Below are positions 29,087 to 39,115 of a DNA stretch of 64,000 nt, in pieces; the stretch's first letter is position 1; each line of letters begins with the position of its first letter. The notes below the pieces were generated by a model, which saw only the letters and a list, made by a program, of their open reading frames with translations, searched no databases and had not been told where the DNA came from. This stretch comes from an uncultured Porphyromonadaceae bacterium (GTDB taxonomy: Bacteria; Bacteroidota; Bacteroidia; Bacteroidales; Muribaculaceae). The DNA lies in NCBI GenBank assembly GCA_947178165.1, contig CAMWXH010000003.1, positions 1 through 64,000 on the forward strand, read 5' to 3'. The position numbers were made by a program, and so were the translations under genes.

Positions 29087-29183
29087 ACAAGCCGGACTAT
29101 CCTTTTGCTTAATCCCGGTCAATGCATCCGGTCGATGGAGCAGGTGAAACGGCAGGAGGGATAGTTCTCACATCCTATAAATT
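29087..29183. repeat. 97-bp direct repeat, copy 2 (functional 3' end of the NERD gene)
   Basis: See 28121-28217; encodes C-terminal GCENYPSCRFTCSIDRMH*. Confidence 0.92.
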
Positions 29184-30018
29184 CGCCGTGGTCGCCTCGC
29201 TTGACAAGCAGTCGCCCTCCGCAACGGGGACAGTTGCCCTGGCGTATCTCGCGCGAGATGTTTCGTGATGTTTCCTTGGCATACTCCTTATGGATGCGTT
29301 GTTGCGTTCGGCCGTCTAAAGAGATTTCCCGTATTCGGTTGGCAATATCCTGCAGGTCGTGTCGTGGGATTATCTTTTTTCGCCGGCTGATTTCTTGGGT
29401 CAGTTCTTCAATAGGGGCGACAATGTGCGTTTCATCTAAACGTACCTCGCGGCTCGGCTTCCACCATCGCTTTTTCCTTTGTTCGGAGGGGATGAATGTG
29501 CGTCGGATGTGACGGTCTGGCAACCATCGGCGGGGAATTATTATATCGTCGGCCTTTATATCGAGTCGCCACGCTTCTGTGAAAACCACCATGGAGATGA
29601 AGAGAGATTCATCAATATCTTTGAGTATGCGTCGCAAGGCTTTGATGTGGCCGGCGTTCTGAAGCAGGGGATTATAGAGGGAGCGTGATTGCGTGGCAAG
29701 ATTCTGACGCCAGTATTGGGCATGCTCCGAGCCCGAGATGCGTCCTGCAAGGCTTTTCGTTTCAATCACGAATATGCCCCGCGTGGAAATCACAATATGG
29801 TCGATTTGCGAAGTGCGGTCGTTGGCGGTGGGTATAAGCAGGTCGTTTAAAATGATATTTTCACGTTTCGTGAGGGTATTAAGTTCCTTTGCTACAATGC
29901 GTTCTCCTTTTCTTCCTTTGCGAGCGGCGCGTCCGTTTCGCCATCTCAGGATAAGGATAAGAAGAGAGAGGGCAACAACGAATCCGGCAAGGATGCCGGT
30001 TAATAAACTCCAGTTCAT
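29119..30018 (-). CDS. NERD-domain nuclease-related protein with C-terminal topoisomerase-type zinc ribbon
   Basis: GRKGERIVAKELNTL...QIDHIVISTRGIFVIETKSLAGRISGSEHAQYW; C-terminal NCPRCGGRLLVKRGDHGEFIGCENYPSCRFT. Confidence 0.88.
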   Translation of the reverse strand: MNWSLLTGILAGFVVALSLLILILRWRNGRAARKGRKGERIVAKELNTLTKRENIILNDLLIPTANDRTSQIDHIVISTRGIFVIETKSLAGRISGSEHAQYWRQNLATQSRSLYNPLLQNAGHIKALRRILKDIDESLFISMVVFTEAWRLDIKADDIIIPRRWLPDRHIRRTFIPSEQRKKRWWKPSREVRLDETHIVAPIEELTQEISRRKKIIPRHDLQDIANRIREISLDGRTQQRIHKEYAKETSRNISREIRQGNCPRCGGRLLVKRGDHGEFIGCENYPSCRFTCSIDRMH

Positions 30019-30128
30019 GATTCAAATTTACAAATTATTCTTGGAACAGGAATTTCAGCCGTCGAAAAATTTTTATAGACATGCCATATAGGGATAGGTG
30101 AAGCATACGTTGGCGTTGTAAGACAAAA

Positions 30129-30155
30129 AGGACGCACCGTGGTGCGTCCCTACGT
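30129..30155. repeat. REP-like palindrome, copy A (ggacgcaccgtggtgcgtccctac)
   Basis: Inverted relative to 45515-45540 with compensatory changes in the stem. Confidence 0.6.
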
Positions 30156-30176
30156 TTGGATTAGATCTTCTTCGGT

Positions 30177-32711
30177 TTAGAGGATGATCTTCTTCGTTAC
30201 GGTTTTGCCGTTGGTGTCGGTTACGACTACAATTTTCACTCCTTTGGTAAGGTTGGCAGTGGAAATCACATTGGAAGAGTTAGACATCACGTTGGAGTTG
30301 GAAACTATGTTGGCGGAGGTTTCTGCCATCAGCGTTCCGGCGATATCGTAAATTGCTGTGCGTGCATTGCCTGATGCATTGAGTATGCGTATCTCCTTGG
30401 CGTTGGCATCATAGGCTACCTGAAGCTCTTCGGCATCTGAGGCAACGTTTCCGATTCCGCTCTTCTTCATTGTGAATCTGAGAGATTCCCCTATCGGGGT
30501 CAGCTGGTAATCTTTGGAGTAGGCCACGTAAGTCTCATAGATTTCTCCTTCGGTGAACTGCGGATAGCTGACTGCCACATCGAGCGTGACGCTGTTTCCG
30601 GCCTGCATGAAAGATACGTTTTCGCCAATCTTCTTCTGCACCACGGTGTTGCCCTCTGCATCCTTGACTATGGCATAAAGCGGATAGGCAAAGTAGCCGC
30701 GAACCACCTTGAAGTTGAGTCCATATTTGAACTCATCACCACCCGTGAGATGATACACTCCATCATCGTCCGGAGTCAGGTCGGGCGCTATGGTGGAAGC
30801 TGTGAGGATAGGGGCTCCGGGATTCTTCTTAAGCACCACCTCAGTCTGGGCCTCTCTGTAAACCGCATCTATGCCATCTTCCGGATTATAGAACCTTACA
30901 ACCACTTTGGAATTGTTTGGCGGCATGGAGGTGGTCATGGCGTAAAGGTTGGTATAAATCGACTGTGAAACGGTCTCGCCGGCAGGAACCTTTATGATCA
31001 TACTCTCGCCCATCATTATGTTGCGTCCGCCATACACGACGAGAGGCGCGAAGCCCTGCGTAAGCTCATCATCGGAGTTGTTGGTCACCGTGATTCCAAT
31101 CTTGGCCATGCATTCGAGATAGAGGTCGCTTTCCACTTTCACCGAGGCCACTTTGAGGATGCGTGTGGGAGGCACCTCGACGGCATAGTCGTTGCCGGCT
31201 TTGGTGACATACACATAATTGTTGTATCGGTAGTCGCAAAGCACCGGAACCCAGGGAGCATCATTCACCATCAGGTCTTTCGTCACGATCGTGACCTTAT
31301 ATTTACCATCTTTCATGCCTTCCACCGATGTAGATGGGCGCAGCGAACTGTAATAGAAAGTGGGGTCGAGTGTGCCCGTGGTTGAGGTGCCCACGAGATA
31401 GCAAACATTGGTGAATGTGTCGCCCGGAGTGCCGTAAACAGGCTCGAACATCGCGCCCATGGAGAAGCGGAATGTCGTGGGCCCTCTGTTCACCCAGAAT
31501 GCATTGTTAGCTCCCGAGAGGGAGAACACCAGAGTGTTATCCTTGCAGGTTGCCTGAAGCGTAGCCAACTGTGTGAGGTTGTAGGGATGCGCCTCTGAGC
31601 CTTCTACCGGAGGCTGAGCTCCAATCACGGCTCCCTGCTGGAAGTTGAAACCGCCCGAACCGCCGCCGATGCCGAGCGTTTCGGGATTGAGGGCGTCGAG
31701 AAGGAAGTAGCCGTCGGAAGTTCCGCCCCAGCCCCAGTTGATATGGAAATAGCCGTTGCCGTCATAGCCGTCGCAGATGAAGGAGTGACCGCCGATAAGA
31801 GAGGAGGTTCCGTTATAGATCACCGGCCCCACGTTCTTGAGGTTGTCGTATATCAGGTCTTCCCACTCCTGCGGGGAATATGTATTGCGGTTGGCAAAAT
31901 AGAGGCCCTTGTCATACTGGAAATTGTTGATGAGCGCAGGCGCGATGAGGTAGCTCATGGTGCTTGACTCATTGGGGGTGTAGTTCATGCTAACGCTGTA
32001 GCCGCAACATTGCATGAGATAAGAGACAGCCTCCCCATCCGCCTGTGTGGCATCGGAATCGTAGGTGTCGTGCATATTCTTCCAGTCGAAAGGCTTTTTG
32101 GAGAAATCTATTTCGAGTTCCTTCTTATAGGTTTCGGTGGTGTATTTCACCTCGCCCATGCCGATGGCGGGATACTTGAAATAATACATCAGCTGAGCCA
32201 TGGATGTTGCCACGCATCCGGTCATGCAATGTTTCCCTTCAAACACGGGGCAGTCGTAGTAGTAAGGCGCCGCCTGGTTCCATCTCGATTTCATGAGAGG
32301 GGCGATGGCCTCCTTCGGAGAGGCTTCGGCACGTGTGGCTGTCAGGTTGCCTGTCGTGGCCACAGATGCCGCCTCGATCTGTCGGGCATATTCGCCCAGC
32401 CACCATTCCATTTGCGGGGGGAGGTTGTTGGGGTCGAATGCGCCTGAGTCGCTATATCCAAGGAGTGGAACGGCTACATCGTCTGCACTGACGAGCAGGA
32501 AGCCTTCGCTGTTCGGGAACACGTAAAGTGCGGGCGTGCCGGCATGTGTATTGGCCGTGAAAACCGGTTTCGCATTGTCGGCTCCCTTTATTTTCATTGG
32601 CATGTCGGTTGCCTTCTGAGCTCTCCTCAACGCCTGAGAGGGTGAGAGCGGGGCGGCGAAAAGAGAGCCGCTGCATAAGGCAATCGCCGTAAAGGTTAGA
32701 ATCTTTTTCAC
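30177..32711 (-). CDS. secreted C10 (streptopain/PrtT-like) cysteine peptidase with T9SS-like C-terminal domain
   Basis: FEGKHCMTGCVATSMAQLMYYFKYP (Cys motif), GGHSFICDGYDGNGYFHINWGWGGTSDGYFLL (His motif); C-terminal TAIYDIAGTLMAETS...KIVVVTDTNGKTVTKKIIL. Confidence 0.92.
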   Translation of the reverse strand: MKKILTFTAIALCSGSLFAAPLSPSQALRRAQKATDMPMKIKGADNAKPVFTANTHAGTPALYVFPNSEGFLLVSADDVAVPLLGYSDSGAFDPNNLPPQMEWWLGEYARQIEAASVATTGNLTATRAEASPKEAIAPLMKSRWNQAAPYYYDCPVFEGKHCMTGCVATSMAQLMYYFKYPAIGMGEVKYTTETYKKELEIDFSKKPFDWKNMHDTYDSDATQADGEAVSYLMQCCGYSVSMNYTPNESSTMSYLIAPALINNFQYDKGLYFANRNTYSPQEWEDLIYDNLKNVGPVIYNGTSSLIGGHSFICDGYDGNGYFHINWGWGGTSDGYFLLDALNPETLGIGGGSGGFNFQQGAVIGAQPPVEGSEAHPYNLTQLATLQATCKDNTLVFSLSGANNAFWVNRGPTTFRFSMGAMFEPVYGTPGDTFTNVCYLVGTSTTGTLDPTFYYSSLRPSTSVEGMKDGKYKVTIVTKDLMVNDAPWVPVLCDYRYNNYVYVTKAGNDYAVEVPPTRILKVASVKVESDLYLECMAKIGITVTNNSDDELTQGFAPLVVYGGRNIMMGESMIIKVPAGETVSQSIYTNLYAMTTSMPPNNSKVVVRFYNPEDGIDAVYREAQTEVVLKKNPGAPILTASTIAPDLTPDDDGVYHLTGGDEFKYGLNFKVVRGYFAYPLYAIVKDAEGNTVVQKKIGENVSFMQAGNSVTLDVAVSYPQFTEGEIYETYVAYSKDYQLTPIGESLRFTMKKSGIGNVASDAEELQVAYDANAKEIRILNASGNARTAIYDIAGTLMAETSANIVSNSNVMSNSSNVISTANLTKGVKIVVVTDTNGKTVTKKIIL

Positions 32712-32794
32712 GTTCAGTTGTATTAGTCAGAAAAAACGGGGGTCGGGGCAAAGACCCGACCCCACGGTTAAATTACATTCGGAGGAATAACTTC

Positions 32795-34570
32795 TTATTC
32801 AGCGGCAGGAGCACCATAAACAACGTTAGTGTTGTCACCCTTAACGATTTCTGCATCTGAGCCTTCTGCTACATAGATAGTCTCAAGATTAGCGCAGTCG
32901 GTAGCTACACATTTCTTAAGCTCTGTTGTCTGGCTGAGGTTGAGAGTGGTGATATCAGTGTTTGAGCAATCGATAGTCTCAAGAATAGTCCAACGGTCAG
33001 CCTCATTAAGCTGAGTGAAGGGGTTGTTGCTGAAGTTAACATTCACAAGTTTCTTGAGTGACCAGATAGTCATGCTCTTGATCTGGTTGTAAGAAACATC
33101 CATATAAGCCAACTTGGCATTCTCGCGAATATCAGCATTTGTAATCTCATTGTGAGATACGTCAACTTTAACGAGATTTCCTTGATACATAAGGCTTACA
33201 GCAGTAAGCTTGTTGTTTGCCAACTCAACTTCAATGTAAGCGTAGCCATTGAATCTTCCAATTGTAGTAAGCTCATTGTTGTTTGCATAGAGATACTGAA
33301 GTTTAACAGTTGAAAGGTCAAGGCTTGCAATCTTGTTATTGTTTACATTGAGGTAAGTAAGGTTGGGTGTAGAAGAAAGGTCGAGTGATGTGAGCTCGTT
33401 ATCAGAAAGGTCAAGAGAGGTGATATTGTTGAACCAAGTGAAGTCAACAGATGTCAGACCCAGACCCGAAGCATTAATTTCAGTTACGGCTTCAGCCTCC
33501 TCTTTAGAAATCTTGCCGTCACCATCCTTATCGGCAGCGTCGATCATTGCGTTACGGAAAGCCTCATCCGAAAGCTCGGGAGCAACATCATCGGGCCATT
33601 CGCGAGGAACGCGTTTGATCATCCAGCTTTGTACACCGTTCATGGTTGCTATTTCCTGCCCTTCAGTCATAGTTACTTCTCCTTCTTCACCATAGTAGAA
33701 GCAAGAGGAACAAGAGAGGGTGTTGAGTTTCATACTCTTGCTTACATTAACCTTCGTGAGTGAAGTATTGAAGTTAAGAATAAGTTTTTTAAGTTCCTTA
33801 CATCCTTCTGTTGTAAAGCTCTTGAGCTTGCCGCTTTGAAGAGAGAACTCTTCAAGTTTTGAAAACTCAGAAATGCTGAATTCAGATAAGGGTGCGTTAT
33901 CGAGATTAAGCGTAGTAAGGTTATCACATCCATTGAGATCAACAGTTTCGAGAGACGCATTACCGCAGTTAAGGCTGGTGAGAGATTCTGAGTGAATTTC
34001 AATAGCCGGAATCTTCGCGCCATAAACTGCACAGCTCTCAATAGCTGTAAGTCCTGCGAAATCCATTGATGTAAGGCTGGTATTGTTATAAGCATATATC
34101 TCTTTGAGTGCCGGCTTGTTGCCAAGTGTCAGTGTCTCAAGGCTTGTACACATGCTTGCATATAGTTCCTGAAGTTTCTCGAGACCTGAGAGGTCAACGG
34201 TGGTGAGCTTCTCACAACCGCTAATCATAAGCTCGGTAAGCTCAGTAAGGTTTTCGATGCCCTCGAGCGATGCAACGTCTGTGTAGTTGAGGTTGATTGA
34301 AGTAACCTTTGCAAGGTCAGCGGGAGTGAGTTCAGTCTTACCTTCTGCATCATCACCGAAAGCGGCCTTTGCTACGGCATTCTGAAGAATGGGGTCGGTG
34401 AACACTGAGAGGGGCACGTTCGGCTGAACTGGTGAATCCTTGAATGAGAGAGATGCGATGTCGGCAATAGGCACTTTAGTGATATCACCATTTTTCATAT
34501 TGATGATCAGAGACTGTGCCAATGCGCCAAATGACAAGAGGGCCACGGCGCCGAAAAGTAATTTTTTCAT
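32795..34570 (-). CDS. secreted leucine-rich-repeat protein with EF-hand/dockerin-like loop
   Basis: Signal peptide; repeated SLDLSDNELTSLDLSSTPNLTYLNVNNNKIASL LRRs; DAADKDGDGKISKEEAEAV calcium loop. Confidence 0.85.
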   Translation of the reverse strand: MKKLLFGAVALLSFGALAQSLIINMKNGDITKVPIADIASLSFKDSPVQPNVPLSVFTDPILQNAVAKAAFGDDAEGKTELTPADLAKVTSINLNYTDVASLEGIENLTELTELMISGCEKLTTVDLSGLEKLQELYASMCTSLETLTLGNKPALKEIYAYNNTSLTSMDFAGLTAIESCAVYGAKIPAIEIHSESLTSLNCGNASLETVDLNGCDNLTTLNLDNAPLSEFSISEFSKLEEFSLQSGKLKSFTTEGCKELKKLILNFNTSLTKVNVSKSMKLNTLSCSSCFYYGEEGEVTMTEGQEIATMNGVQSWMIKRVPREWPDDVAPELSDEAFRNAMIDAADKDGDGKISKEEAEAVTEINASGLGLTSVDFTWFNNITSLDLSDNELTSLDLSSTPNLTYLNVNNNKIASLDLSTVKLQYLYANNNELTTIGRFNGYAYIEVELANNKLTAVSLMYQGNLVKVDVSHNEITNADIRENAKLAYMDVSYNQIKSMTIWSLKKLVNVNFSNNPFTQLNEADRWTILETIDCSNTDITTLNLSQTTELKKCVATDCANLETIYVAEGSDAEIVKGDNTNVVYGAPAAE

Positions 34571-34587
34571 ATATATATTTTTTTAAG

Positions 34588-35058
34588 TTATCGGATGAAT
34601 TTGACTGCCTTGTCGTTAACCACGATGATGTAGGTTCCCTTTGCAAGGTCGGCGAGGGAATAATTGATTTCGGAATCAGCCGTAGCCATGTCGAGGGCGC
34701 GGCCATTCATATCGAACACGCGCACTGTGAGAGTCTTGCCTTCCTGAGATGCTGTGAGCACGCCGCCATTGATTGAGATGTGGAGATCGTCGGCGAGATC
34801 ATAGTCGCGAATCTCCTCGATGCCCGAAACAACATCGAACACCATATCCTCGACATTGGCGATGTCGATATTCTCCACTGTGCTTTCGAGGTGGATATTC
34901 ATCACATCCTGATCCTCGTTGAAGTCTATGAAATCAATTGTCTTGATATCATATTTCTTTTCTCCGTCGTTTGTGTTGACGACCAGGTTTACGGTGTTAT
35001 CGGCGGAAGCATAGAAAGCCCCGAGTGCGCAGCACACCAATAATCCAAATTTCTTCAT
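34588..35058 (-). CDS. small secreted protein with T9SS type A sorting domain
   Basis: Signal peptide; C-terminal LTVRVFDMNGRALDMATADSEINYSLADLAKGTYIIVVNDKAVKFIR. Confidence 0.75.
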   Translation of the reverse strand: MKKFGLLVCCALGAFYASADNTVNLVVNTNDGEKKYDIKTIDFIDFNEDQDVMNIHLESTVENIDIANVEDMVFDVVSGIEEIRDYDLADDLHISINGGVLTASQEGKTLTVRVFDMNGRALDMATADSEINYSLADLAKGTYIIVVNDKAVKFIR

Positions 35059-35195
35059 ATCGTTTTATATTAGTTGTTTATTATGTCAGTGTTAGTTTTG
35101 AGGTCGTCCGGACCCATTCGGAAATAAATCCGGACGACTTCGATCTTCAGCTTATGATCAAATCCAAAAGTTTTTGGTCAGTTTCAAGTTCACGG

Positions 35196-38100
35196 TCAGT
35201 TCTTGCCGAGCTGGTCGTCGGCTTTCTTGGCCTGCGCTTTCTTGGCGGGAATGGCGTTTACCACACGGGCAGATTCAGCTTCATTAGCCTTCTCCTTTCC
35301 GAAAGAAGCCATCTTGATCTCCTTCATCGAGCCGTCGGGAGCAATAGCCATCACTTTGGCCGGAGCGTTAGAGGGTTTGGTCCAGAAGTCGTAGGCCGGA
35401 GTGATGTTGACACCCTTGGTAGGAGTGAACTCCTCATAGTGCCAGGGACCGAAGCGACCCTCCTTATCCTTAGCTATGTAGCTGAGGGAGTAGGTGATGC
35501 CGTAAGAGAGCGTGCGGTACATAGCAGTAGGGCGGTTCACGATACTAACATCTGGGTTCTGGTCGAGCATCAGCAGATAGTCGTCGCCGCCAACATCCTC
35601 GTATGTGCTCTGAGGCATCCACACGCCACCGCAGTAGTATGCGGCATCCTCGTTGGGTTCAAATTCGAGACGCATCACCACGAAGCCCTGATAATCTTTC
35701 CAGCGGTTATAGTCGATCTGAGAAAGCTCGGTGCCATCGAGGAGTTCCCACTTCACATTTACATCACCCTTGCCTTCGTTGAAAGGAATCTTGGGAGTGT
35801 GAACGTCATATCTGTAGAAATGGGTTGTGTTTCCGCCCGACCATCCGCACACGAGCATTGTGTAATCCGTATCGGAAACCCAGTTGAACTGGCGAGAGCT
35901 CTTGCCCTGCATTGTGTAATAGTTGGGAGCGTCATCATAATAGTGGCTTATTTCATCGCAGAGCTCAGCTTCATTGATGGTGCCGTCGGGATTGCTTACA
36001 TACTGGAGCTCATCGGTCTGCACGAGGAGAGGAATGTAATATTCATCATCGTTGGAGGGTGTGAAGGTGAATGTAGCCTTGTCGTAGGAAGACTCAGTGA
36101 GTGCAATCTCAACCACGAGGTCGGAAGGAGTTGCGGAAGGTGTGGTCTTGTCGATGCGTGCCACTGCAGTGTTGCGCACACCCTGGCCGTTCACGCCGAA
36201 CACATAGATGCGATATGTATGGTTGGGAGTGAAAGTCCAGTCGAGATCCTTGCGGCCCCATTTGGTCTGTTCGCCTGAGAGCACCCAATCAACATTGCCC
36301 CAGTTTGCACCGGCGCCATAGAATCCCTTCTCGAAACGGCTGTTCTCCATATTGATCAGGCGGGTAGCCATCTGGTTGTCGTCATAGCCGGTGCATTTTG
36401 ATTCCTCGACACATGCTACATAATAGCGGATAGTGTTGTCGGTCGGAACAATGTGAATCTGGATATCGCTGTCAAGAACTGTGGGGCAATCGATTGCGAA
36501 TGTACAGTCTGACTCATATTCATCAGAAAGGGTTGTGAATGTGGCGAACTCCTTCGGTGTTGTTGTGGGAGTGCCCTTCTCATCCATACCCCAGCCGACG
36601 AGGTGATACTTAGTGCCGGCCCAGAGACCCTTGATATCCTCGTGAGAGGGACCGATGTGGATGATGTCGAAGATATTCACGCCGGTAGCCACCTCATAAA
36701 GCACGTTCTGAATCATGTTGTCCATGATGAAGTCGAGGTCATATTTCACCCAGTCCATCTCGGAAACGTAGGTCCAGAAATATGAGTTCTCATCGTCAGA
36801 CGGGATAACCTTCACGTCGGCACCATATCTTGAAACGTTGGTGATCTCGGCAGTGAAGTCAAGGTCAACCTTATCAACCATCTTGGTCTCGAATTTCTGC
36901 TTGCAGAACTCGGTAGTCACCTCTCCGTCGAGGGTGAGGCCGTAGCAATAGATATAATATTCGGTGTTATTGGTAAGGCTGGAGTAGGTCATGATGGTTG
37001 GCTCGCCGTTCATGGTGTATGCCTGCTTGTAGTGAGGGAGGAACTCTGCGAGCGTCATGTTGTTGTTATGAGCCATTGATTTCAGCCAATCGATGTCGCC
37101 GTCGATCCATCCCTGAAGGTTGCCGGCATCGATATATGAATCGATTGTGGAAGCCTTTGCCACGAGGAAGAGGTAGTTGCCATCATATCCGTTAGGCGTG
37201 ATTGAAACGCTGGCGGAATAGGGAGTCAGCACGGAAGCCTCGATCAAGAAGGGCGCGTCCTGCTCGCTTTTGCTTGACTTCTGACGCACGGTAATGTCGA
37301 TCGGACGTGCGCCATCGTAAGAAACGGATATGCTTCCTGTGCGAGTGAGCGGAGTGGCGTTCTCCTCAACAGAGAAGGAGATTGTTGTGCCCGACACAGT
37401 GAGGTTGGTGAGCCAGCTTTCGGAAGTGGTTGCAGTCACCTTGGAAGCATCAGCGCCTTCGGCCATATCGAAATCGATAGCCTGCGAACCGGCCGCCGAA
37501 GGCATCTCGACGAATGTCTTGGCAAGATGCAAGTAGTCGTCGGTTGCGGAATTGGCGGAATCATACTCAAAAGGAGCCTCGCCGTTGATGGGGGCGTAAG
37601 CGGAGTTGACGCATACGTAGTCGTCACCCACCTTCTCTGTGAGGTAAAGCACGAGGTAGCAGTTCTCCAGTTTCCATCCTGATCCGAGGTCGATGCTTTC
37701 AACAGTGAAGGCAGTCTCGCCTTTGCGGACACGGCCGAGGTCGATGCCTGTGAAGCCGCCGTCGGCATCGCGGCCTACTACAGTGCGCACCACATTGTTA
37801 TGGGTATTGAAATCGCGGTCGCCTGTGATTTCGGGGTGAAGGTTGTCTTGCTTAGCCTTTATGCCATCCTCAACGATGAATGCACCGATTCGGTAGCGTC
37901 CGTCCTGGCCGGCCTTCATAGAGAGGGTGAGGTTGAGCTTGCGGTCGTCGAGAGAGGCGATTGAAGCCACGCCTGAAGGCACGAGGTCCTTGCGGTCGGC
38001 ATCGATAAGGGCCTTGAGCTTATCGGTTGTCATCTGATATTTCTCGTAAGCTCCGACACCGTTTTTGCGGAAATTGACAGTGGCTGTAGGCCAGCCGTTA

Positions 38101-38486
38101 GCCACGTATGGTTTGGAGATTTCCTGAATAAGTGCATTTCCCATCGGATCGCCTGTGTAGGAATGCACGGCGGCAAGAGTGAATGAAGATGCGTAGGCGG
38201 GATCTTTCTCGAGTTCCTCGAGCGCCATAGTCATCAGCGGGCAGTTTCCGCAATATGTTCCTGTGTGGTCGAGTAGAAGCATTTTCTGACTGAAGTCGAG
38301 AGCGGAAGGATAGGGGTCCTCGGGGAGCTCCATATCAGATGAAGTTGCGTCAAACCTAAGCTCGGCAATGTCTTTCACCGGAATCTGGATCTCTTCTCCA
38401 TTATTCAGGCGAATCACAAATTCCCGGGCCATTGCCGAAAGCATTATGAATGCCACGGCAACCAGAATTGTCACGGTCTTTTTCAT
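35196..38486 (-). CDS. secreted Omp28/thioredoxin-like protein with BACON-like domain
   Basis: LLDHTGTYCGNCPLMTMALEELEKD; BACON-like ESWLTNLTVSGTTISFSVEENATPLTRTGSISVSYDGARPIDITVRQKS. Confidence 0.75.
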   Translation of the reverse strand: MKKTVTILVAVAFIMLSAMAREFVIRLNNGEEIQIPVKDIAELRFDATSSDMELPEDPYPSALDFSQKMLLLDHTGTYCGNCPLMTMALEELEKDPAYASSFTLAAVHSYTGDPMGNALIQEISKPYVANGWPTATVNFRKNGVGAYEKYQMTTDKLKALIDADRKDLVPSGVASIASLDDRKLNLTLSMKAGQDGRYRIGAFIVEDGIKAKQDNLHPEITGDRDFNTHNNVVRTVVGRDADGGFTGIDLGRVRKGETAFTVESIDLGSGWKLENCYLVLYLTEKVGDDYVCVNSAYAPINGEAPFEYDSANSATDDYLHLAKTFVEMPSAAGSQAIDFDMAEGADASKVTATTSESWLTNLTVSGTTISFSVEENATPLTRTGSISVSYDGARPIDITVRQKSSKSEQDAPFLIEASVLTPYSASVSITPNGYDGNYLFLVAKASTIDSYIDAGNLQGWIDGDIDWLKSMAHNNNMTLAEFLPHYKQAYTMNGEPTIMTYSSLTNNTEYYIYCYGLTLDGEVTTEFCKQKFETKMVDKVDLDFTAEITNVSRYGADVKVIPSDDENSYFWTYVSEMDWVKYDLDFIMDNMIQNVLYEVATGVNIFDIIHIGPSHEDIKGLWAGTKYHLVGWGMDEKGTPTTTPKEFATFTTLSDEYESDCTFAIDCPTVLDSDIQIHIVPTDNTIRYYVACVEESKCTGYDDNQMATRLINMENSRFEKGFYGAGANWGNVDWVLSGEQTKWGRKDLDWTFTPNHTYRIYVFGVNGQGVRNTAVARIDKTTPSATPSDLVVEIALTESSYDKATFTFTPSNDDEYYIPLLVQTDELQYVSNPDGTINEAELCDEISHYYDDAPNYYTMQGKSSRQFNWVSDTDYTMLVCGWSGGNTTHFYRYDVHTPKIPFNEGKGDVNVKWELLDGTELSQIDYNRWKDYQGFVVMRLEFEPNEDAAYYCGGVWMPQSTYEDVGGDDYLLMLDQNPDVSIVNRPTAMYRTLSYGITYSLSYIAKDKEGRFGPWHYEEFTPTKGVNITPAYDFWTKPSNAPAKVMAIAPDGSMKEIKMASFGKEKANEAESARVVNAIPAKKAQAKKADDQLGKN

Positions 38487-38648
38487 GATGTGTGTTGAAC
38501 TAAATTTAAATTAAGGCTCTGTTGGTTAATGGGAAAGGCGGTGGAGCCTGTTGACCGCGATTCCATTTTGAATAAGATGATTGTTTTTTAAGGTTGTGAT
38601 TTTAAGGAGAGGGGGAGTTTGATTGGTTTCGGGGAGAGGCATAAACGC

Positions 38649-38692
38649 AACAATCCCGTGCAGATATGGGGGCATATCTGCACGGGATTGTT
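38649..38692. terminator. perfect 20-bp stem, 4-nt loop hairpin
   Basis: aacaatcccgtgcagatatg gggg catatctgcacgggattgtt. Confidence 0.6.
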
Positions 38693-39018
38693 GTATGTTG
38701 CTGATAATTAAGGAATTATCTATTCGGGGGGGGGTAAATCGGTTACACGGATTTGCCTTGAAGGCATTCCGCGTTTCACGTGTCGTTATGTTGGTTCCGA
38801 AAAGCATTAATCCTAAATTAAAAAAGCGTCTTAATATGTAAGTGCGCAAAGGTAATCCATAAATTGATTAAAGTCAAATTATTTTCAGTGATTATAATTC
38901 CCCTATTGTTAAAATTTATTAAAACTTTCCGGTTAATGTATATTAAGTTGAAAAAAGATGCATAAACGCTCAAATCACTCTGTGTGAAGTCATTATGATG
39001 CACCAAAAATGAGAGAGA

Positions 39019-39050
39019 TTTGCATTTGGATGATATAAATATTATATTTG
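39019..39050 (+). promoter_or_regulatory. Bacteroidota-type promoter (TTTG ... TATATTTG)
   Basis: TTTG at 39019-39022 and TATATTTG at 39043-39050, upstream of ATG 39116. Confidence 0.5.
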
Positions 39051-39115
39051 TAAGCGAGTTAGGAAAGAGGGGAGGCCGAACAGGCAAATGTGATTGAAGC
39101 AACAACAGGAGAAAA

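Noticed and set aside
28121-29183. Insertion sequence or transposon around the MNT/HEPN pair
   Set aside because: No transposase or terminal inverted repeats seen; only the long direct repeat, reported as a finding instead.
35025-36278. 417-aa + strand ORF
   Set aside because: Antisense to the 1096-aa secreted Omp28-like protein, which has a signal peptide and recognisable domains.
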